A DNA stretch of 64,000 nucleotides, from assembly GCF_000269985.1 (NCBI RefSeq), contig NC_016109.1, positions 3,596,001-3,660,000 on the forward strand. Direction: 5' to 3'. The notes under the pieces are model-generated. The model was not told the origin of the DNA and did no database searches. It saw only the letters and a list, made by a program, of their open reading frames with translations. This document shows, piece after piece, positions 58,952 to 64,000 of this stretch (within the stretch, counting starts at the first letter, position 1; each line of letters starts with the position of its first letter). Source of the stretch: Kitasatospora setae KM-6054 (GTDB lineage: Bacteria > Actinomycetota > Actinomycetes > Streptomycetales > Streptomycetaceae). The position numbers and the translations under genes are program-made.

Positions 58952-60124
58952 ATGGCACGAGGAACAGCCCACCAGGTCGAACTGCTGCGCGCGGAAGTCG
59001 GCACGACCCTGCGGTCCGGTCTGATGGAGATCCGTGACAGCACGGACAACCTGCGATCGGAACTGACCGCCACGCTGGCGGCCGGGCTCAGCGAGCACCG
59101 CGACGAGCTCTTCGAGACGATCGCCAAGCACCAGCAGGAGGCGAGCCGGGCCAACCACGAGAACCGCAGCCTGCACCGACAGATCTCCGCCGCGAAGGAA
59201 GAGGTCCGGGAACTCCAACTGGCCGCCCGGGCATCGGCCGCAGTCGAACCGTCCGGGCCCGCCTCCGCGGCCGAACCGACCGCGACCGCGTTCACGACCG
59301 ATGCGACCGAACCGGCCGCGCCCGCCGACCACGAGGAGACCACCGTGTCCGAGCCGATCCCCGCCGACGAACCGACCCCCGGTGCCCTGCCCTCGGACCA
59401 GCTCCGGCAGATCGTGGCGGAGGTGACAGCCTCTCTGAGCACGCAGCGCCCGACCGAGCAGGCGCCCGAAGAACAGGCGCCACCCACCCCCGAGCAAGCC
59501 GCCGAATCGGCTGGTGCCCCGGAACTCAGCAGCGAGCAACTGCGGGTCCTGGCCTCCGAGGTCGCGGCACAGCTCGCCGACCTGCTCCGCACCGAGCCCG
59601 GAGCAGCCCTCACCGCCGAGGAGGTCCCCGCCACCGGAGCGGCGGACCGGGCTGCCGAGGAACCGGAGGCCGTCGCACCGCTGCCGCCCGCCGGAACGGG
59701 CGGGGACGTCAGCGCGCTCATCCCCGCCTCCCTCGCCTGGGAGCAGCACGTCGCGACCCTGCTGAAGGCGGCGGGCGTGAAGACCGTCCTGCTCTCCTGC
59801 CACCCCGAGACCTGGGACTTCCTGGCCTCCCGAGTAGCGGAGAACGAACACTTCTCCAAGCCCGCGGAACACTCCGAAGAGGGCATCGTCCTCTCCGGCC
59901 GCAGCACCATCGCCCTGCTCCACGAGCTCCGCGAGACCGTGCACGGCGGCCTGACCACCGACAACGGCATCGAGACCTGGGCCCTCGCCGTCACCGGTTA
60001 CGAACGCATCGCCGCCGTCGTCAACGCCACGCAGCCCGTCGGCGCCGAGGACTCCGGGCGGCAGCCGCGCATCATCCTCGACGACCGCGACCCACGCGAC
60101 GACCACGACAACCCCGACGACTGA
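58952..60124 (+). CDS. Hypothetical protein with coiled coil and Glu/Pro/Ala-rich linker
   Basis: 390 aa, ATG 58952 with GGGGAGGGG. N-terminal coiled-coil (residues about 5-95; HRQISAAKEEVRELQLAARA), a long Ala/Pro/Glu linker (about 95-270), and a small C-terminal alpha/beta domain (SLAWEQHVATLLKAAGVKTV, LLSCHPETWDFLASRVAENE, TTDNGIETWALAVTGYERIA). The C-terminal domain is unassigned; it may be a scaffold or sensor. Neighbouring genes on either side are on the minus strand. Confidence 0.55.
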   Translation: MARGTAHQVELLRAEVGTTLRSGLMEIRDSTDNLRSELTATLAAGLSEHRDELFETIAKHQQEASRANHENRSLHRQISAAKEEVRELQLAARASAAVEPSGPASAAEPTATAFTTDATEPAAPADHEETTVSEPIPADEPTPGALPSDQLRQIVAEVTASLSTQRPTEQAPEEQAPPTPEQAAESAGAPELSSEQLRVLASEVAAQLADLLRTEPGAALTAEEVPATGAADRAAEEPEAVAPLPPAGTGGDVSALIPASLAWEQHVATLLKAAGVKTVLLSCHPETWDFLASRVAENEHFSKPAEHSEEGIVLSGRSTIALLHELRETVHGGLTTDNGIETWALAVTGYERIAAVVNATQPVGAEDSGRQPRIILDDRDPRDDHDNPDD

Positions 60125-60189
60125 ACCGTCTGCCCGGCGTCCGGCTGACGGCCCGCCGACAAGCCCTACTCAGTACACCTGTCCACCCG

Positions 60190-62943
60190 TCAGTCGATGT
60201 ACAGCATGTCATCGGACAACCAGCCGAAGGCTTTCAGGTCTGCGGCGAGCCACCCGTAGGCCCAATTCGTCGCCTGGCGGACCAGGTTGGTCGAAAGGAC
60301 CTGTTCGGTACTGCGAAGGGGAAGACGGTCCGGATCCTCCGTGCTGTCGAACATCCAGAACAGCCGACGGTCGTAGGGTTCTTCCACAACGTCGATCTGC
60401 ACGTCGGGAGCCGTCTGGTCGCCGGCCGGCTCCTGGATCAGGTGGTACTCGACTGTCGCGCACCAAGCCTCGGTGTCCTCGGGGTGGGGCATGACGACCG
60501 TCCCCTGGATACGGATCGGCAACGCCCGATAGAGGTCGAAGGAGTCGGCGTAGCCCGGGAAGTTGGCTTCGACGAGTTCGCGGTACCCGATCAATGCATC
60601 GCGGAGCGCGTCAGCGGTGATCTCCTTGGTCAGTTCAGGCGAGTAGCACTGCCACATGAAGTTGCGGGCCGTGTGGCTACGATCGGGGGCCGGCCGGGGG
60701 TTCCGAACCGACTCCGTCTGCTCGTGTTCGAGGCGTTCGAGGTGTTCGTAGAGCCAGCAGACATCACCGGAATCGAATTCCCCTCCCCCGGGGCAGTTCC
60801 AGCGGGACCAGGCGGTCTGGGCCACGTGACGCGCCAGGTCGTTGACCACGGGCCGCAGACTGCCGAGCGGTACTTCCTCGGTGGGGCACTTCCGGTCGGT
60901 CATCGCCATGACCATCTGGCTGAGGTACCACGCGCGTTCCGCTGCGAGTGGGGAACTGTGCGCCACCGGCAGGATCCGCCGCTGCACGAGTTCCGTAAGG
61001 GGGCGGCGCAGACGGTCCCTGGCCCAGCGCCAGCGGCCCAGCCGTCCTCCCGGGAGGAGGAATCCGCTTCGGGTGCGGAACTTCGGGCGGTTCGTGGTCC
61101 AGAAATCCGGACCGTCCAAGGCCACGACGTCGTCTTGGAGGGCGCCTTCGTACGACTGGCCGAGGTTCATCCAGTCACCCGAAACAGCCACGGCCCACGG
61201 CGCGATCCGCCCGCCGTGGTGCAGTTCGAGGTGGGGACCCAGGTCTCCCAGACCGGCGAGCCAACTCTCGACCGCTGCACGCAGGTGGCCGGCCACCCAC
61301 TTCGACCGCTCCGGGCCATCCGTTTCCGGCCCCTCCGTGAAGAAGGACTCCTCGGTTTCCTCCTCCATGAGCTGCCCCAGCACCCATGATGCTGCGGCGG
61401 GATTGGCCTGAGCGAGTAGGGACATGTGTCCGTCCGCCGCTTCCGGCGTCGAGGTCTCCACCGCGAAGGCGATGGCGTACCGCCAACGCGGGAAGCGCCC
61501 CATCCCCGCCACGGCGTCGAACCGCACGTCGCCGTTCTTCAGCGCTTGGGCACCGAAGTGCTGTTCGAACAGCGGCAGCGCGAAGCGCAGGAAGCCGTTC
61601 TCTCGGACGACCAGCCCGGTGTCCTCCAGTTTCCACAGCAGCTGGTGCGCCGCGAAGGAGGCTGCCCGCACCGGTTTCCGGGAGTCGAGGAGGCGCACCG
61701 CGAGCCTGGCCAGACCGTCCCACGTCTCGGCGGACGTGTCCGGGCGTTCGCGTTCGAGGATGCTGTCCACCAGGCCGGCCAGCAGCTCGCTGGTGGAAAC
61801 CTGCGCGTTGCGGCCTGCCCGGAGCCTACTGGCCAGGGCGTGGACCTGGAGAGGACTGGTGAGGAATTGCCTCGTCTCGGACCCGCCGAATCCGATGTGT
61901 CCGTCGTCGATGACCACTCTCAGCAGGTCCAGTCCCCGTTGAACCGGCCACGGCTCGACGGCGAGGCGTTCCTCCTCCGACACCGTGCCGGCTCCCGGAC
62001 GCGTGGTCGCCAACACACTGACCTGCGGCCAATTCAGCACCAACCGCCGGGCTTCGTCCAGCAGCCGATCGGCTTCCTGGAAGTCCAGGGTGTCCAGGTC
62101 GTCGAGCACGATCCGGCACGGCCCCGCCGGATCGCCCCCCAACGCCTCCCGCAGTCTCACGAACAGCGACGATCCGACCTCTCCCGCCTGCCACCAGAGC
62201 GGAATCGCCACCTCGTCGTCCGTCCAAGCATGGGTCAGCCCCTGATCCCACCAACGTTCCGCCGTCTCGCTCTTGCCCGCCCCCATAGGAGCCACCAGCA
62301 CCCGCAACGTGCCGTCGGGGACCTCCACCACCGGGTCGGCCTGCCCCGCCTTCCATCCCAGGACAGCGTCCTTGCGTTCAGCGGGCGTACTGCGCAGCCG
62401 CACCAGGCTCCGGCCGCGCGACTCCCGGCTCGCGATCTCCAACGCCTCGGCCCGGGACCGCGAGCTGACGGAGGAAGGCACCATCTTCTGCAGGCGCTCG
62501 ATGAGTTCACCGAGTGACAGGAACGCCGGACTCCCCTCCAGCCCCGCCCCGTTCGTCGCCGAGAGGGCCGCCACCGCCCGCTCGGACTCCTCGCTCTGAC
62601 GCTGCTTCCATTCGAGCAGTTGCTCCTGCGGATAGCGGCCCGGCGTGGTGTCGATCTCGGAAGCGTGCCGCTCGCACATCAGGATCAGGTTCTCGTAACT
62701 GCGGTTGGCTTCCTCGCTCATGGTCCTGTCCCACCGGGGGCCGCCCTCGCTCCGTGCGTTGATGTGGGCCACGCGGCTGTTGAGCAGGAACTTCCCCGTG
62801 TCCGGGATGCGTCGGTACAGCGGCTCACCGCACGAAGGGACACCGCAAGTGAGTGCGGTGCCGTAGAGGGCCTTCTCGGTACCCGGGGTCGGAGGTCGGT
62901 GGTGGATCCGCTCGGGGTCCGGCGGTTCGGCTTCCAGACTCAT
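60190..62943 (-). CDS. HNH-like domain fused to STAND-type NTPase
   Basis: 917 aa. N-terminal 110 residues: a Cys pair (CGVPSCGEPL), SRVAHINARSEGGPRWD, and YENLILMCERHASEID, the pattern (H, N, H with Cys) of HNH-like nuclease modules fused to NTPases in bacterial defence proteins. The usual second His of the HH pair is Ala here. Then P-loop VLVAPMGAGKSETAE (about residue 230), Walker B CRIVLDDLDTLD, and SVLATTRPG. The C-terminal 450 residues are helical, with no recognised repeats. Family resemblance suggests a sensor-effector protein. Not tested; nuclease activity is uncertain. Confidence 0.6.
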   Translation of the reverse strand: MSLEAEPPDPERIHHRPPTPGTEKALYGTALTCGVPSCGEPLYRRIPDTGKFLLNSRVAHINARSEGGPRWDRTMSEEANRSYENLILMCERHASEIDTTPGRYPQEQLLEWKQRQSEESERAVAALSATNGAGLEGSPAFLSLGELIERLQKMVPSSVSSRSRAEALEIASRESRGRSLVRLRSTPAERKDAVLGWKAGQADPVVEVPDGTLRVLVAPMGAGKSETAERWWDQGLTHAWTDDEVAIPLWWQAGEVGSSLFVRLREALGGDPAGPCRIVLDDLDTLDFQEADRLLDEARRLVLNWPQVSVLATTRPGAGTVSEEERLAVEPWPVQRGLDLLRVVIDDGHIGFGGSETRQFLTSPLQVHALASRLRAGRNAQVSTSELLAGLVDSILERERPDTSAETWDGLARLAVRLLDSRKPVRAASFAAHQLLWKLEDTGLVVRENGFLRFALPLFEQHFGAQALKNGDVRFDAVAGMGRFPRWRYAIAFAVETSTPEAADGHMSLLAQANPAAASWVLGQLMEEETEESFFTEGPETDGPERSKWVAGHLRAAVESWLAGLGDLGPHLELHHGGRIAPWAVAVSGDWMNLGQSYEGALQDDVVALDGPDFWTTNRPKFRTRSGFLLPGGRLGRWRWARDRLRRPLTELVQRRILPVAHSSPLAAERAWYLSQMVMAMTDRKCPTEEVPLGSLRPVVNDLARHVAQTAWSRWNCPGGGEFDSGDVCWLYEHLERLEHEQTESVRNPRPAPDRSHTARNFMWQCYSPELTKEITADALRDALIGYRELVEANFPGYADSFDLYRALPIRIQGTVVMPHPEDTEAWCATVEYHLIQEPAGDQTAPDVQIDVVEEPYDRRLFWMFDSTEDPDRLPLRSTEQVLSTNLVRQATNWAYGWLAADLKAFGWLSDDMLYID

Positions 62944-63036
62944 CCGCTCAGTGTGACCCACCCGTCCGACAGCAATACATCGTCCTCGACTACCGGGACG
63001 GTCGCGAGAGCTGAGCCGAAAGCGGTTCGGCAGAGC

Positions 63037-64000
63037 TCAGCTTCCGGAGGCGCCGGTCGGCTTTGCGCTCCAGTCGTACCGGGGCAGGAGTTCACCGAGG
63101 TCGGTGAAGAACCGCTCCTGGGTCCAGAGTTCGTGGTTGCCGATGACGAACAGCCGCCGTTTGGCCCGGCTGACCGCCACGTTCAGCAGGTTGGGCCGCT
63201 TGGCCGCCCACGTCCGAGCGCCAGGGGACCGGGGGTCGGTGCCGAGGACCAGGATGACGACGTTCGCCTCCTTGCCCTGGGTGGTGTGGACAGTGCCGAC
63301 CCGGTCGGCCTTCATGAACGGCCGACTCGTCCGGCGGGCCCCGGCGACGACGGCCCGGAACGGGCTGATGACGTACGCCTCCTGGTCGAGGTCGATCCCG
63401 TGGTCCCGGAGCTTCTCGAACATGCTGTGCAGCGCGAGTCCCTCGTCCGGGACCCAGTGCCCTTCGGAGTGCGCGGAGCCGACGTGCACCCAGGAGCTGT
63501 GCGGCAGGTAGGCGTACGGGTCGGGGTAGTGGGTGCCGTTGACCATCAGGCCGTCGTACGCGATGGCGTTGCTGACCGTGAACATCGGGTTCTCGCAGCG
63601 GCGGTGCACCCGCAGCGGGGCGCCGACCCACACCTCCGTCGATCCGTCGGGGAGTTCGGCGGGCAGCGTGGTGCCGTAGCGGGTGACCCGGTCGGCCACC
63701 TGCTGGACGGAGGTCCAGCCCGGGATCCACTCCTCGCCGGCGCCGCACTGCCGGCGCAGTGCCTGTTGCGCGGTGAACGGGACGGTGACGACGGGCTCCA
63801 GTTGCAGCGGGTCGCCGACCACGACGGCCCGGCGGGCGCGCCACAGGCCGCCGACCGCCATCTGCGGGCTGGCCTGGCCGGCTTCGTCGATGAACAGCCA
63901 GCCGAGGGAGTCCTGTCCGAGGCCGGTGAACACCCGGTCGAGGGAGGCGAAGGTGGTGGACAGCACCGGCACCACCAGGAACAGGTTCTGCCAGGCCGCC
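63037..64000 (-). CDS. SF1 DNA/RNA helicase, C-terminal part (5' end outside window)
   Basis: About 320 codons remain; the reading frame continues past the right edge (AAWQNLFLVVPVLSTTFASL is open to 64000). Helicase motifs II (LFIDEAGQASPQ), III (VVVGDPLQLEPVV), V (RVGTVHTTQGKEANVVILVL) and VI (NLLNVAVSRAKRRLFVIGN) place it in the UPF1/AAA_12-type superfamily 1. The ATP-binding motif I lies outside. Adjacent to the HNH-like/STAND gene in the same direction, 94 bp apart. Confidence 0.88.
   Translation of the reverse strand, partial: AAWQNLFLVVPVLSTTFASLDRVFTGLGQDSLGWLFIDEAGQASPQMAVGGLWRARRAVVVGDPLQLEPVVTVPFTAQQALRRQCGAGEEWIPGWTSVQQVADRVTRYGTTLPAELPDGSTEVWVGAPLRVHRRCENPMFTVSNAIAYDGLMVNGTHYPDPYAYLPHSSWVHVGSAHSEGHWVPDEGLALHSMFEKLRDHGIDLDQEAYVISPFRAVVAGARRTSRPFMKADRVGTVHTTQGKEANVVILVLGTDPRSPGARTWAAKRPNLLNVAVSRAKRRLFVIGNHELWTQERFFTDLGELLPRYDWSAKPTGASGS

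Overview
The window is high-GC actinobacterial DNA. The gene order rpoC-rpoB-rplL-rplJ-(lipoprotein)-rplA-rplK-nusG-secE-tRNA-Trp, the flanking aminotransferase, murB, MaoC-type dehydratase pair and rpmG, and the family content (DUF2637, DUF3631, MobC-type element genes) fit Streptomyces, Kitasatospora or a close relative in Streptomycetaceae. No rRNA operon or CRISPR array was seen.

Layout. (1) 1-12.8 kb: the transcription/translation core, all on the minus strand, with rpoC cut by the left edge. Promoter-like sequences are visible upstream of rpoB, rplJ and rplK, and strong hairpin terminators separate the units. (2) 12.7-23.5 kb: chromosomal housekeeping genes: tRNA-Trp, aspartate-type aminotransferase, adenosine deaminase, murB, a TetR/MFS efflux pair with shared palindromic operators, two MaoC-type hydratase subunits, rpmG, tRNA-Met, tRNA-Thr, an amidohydrolase, tRNA-Tyr and yajQ. 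(3) 23.44-50.62 kb: an integrative element of about 27 kb inserted into the 3' end of yajQ. It is bounded by a 19-bp direct repeat (one mismatch) that re-creates the last YajQ codons, with repeated motifs inside each end. (4) 50.6-64 kb: chromosomal accessory genes: secreted or membrane-anchored paralogs, Mug DNA glycosylase, a phosphotransferase, YccF proteins, hypothetical membrane and coiled-coil proteins, an HNH-like/STAND-type NTPase and an SF1 helicase cut by the right edge.

The element has a tyrosine integrase, a small excisionase-like HTH protein, a DUF3631 ATPase, a four-helix DUF2637 (Spd-like) protein, a MobC-like protein and an HTH protein. No relaxase or FtsK/TraB translocase was recognised, so it looks mobilisable or decayed. 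At its left end a CHAT-domain (caspase-like) protein gene is split by an intact 1285-bp IS3-family element exactly before the predicted catalytic cysteine codon. At its right end are three uncharacterised cargo genes.

The centre of the element (34.7-45.9 kb) is the most interesting part. It carries a MurB paralog, a pathway-type regulator, a small membrane protein, an NDP-sugar epimerase/dehydratase, a thymidylate-synthase homolog with the Asn-to-Asp change expected of (d)CMP hydroxymethylases, a NodU/CmcH carbamoyltransferase, a glycosyltransferase-like protein, a P-loop (nucleotide) kinase, a SAM methyltransferase, an APH-type kinase and two NUDIX hydrolases, mostly with 4-bp overlapping starts and stops. 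I infer a pathway that hydroxymethylates a cytosine nucleotide and then decorates it (carbamoyl, glycosyl, methyl or phosphoryl groups). The end product could be a nucleoside natural product or a modified base in nucleic acid. I do not recognise this combination as a described system.
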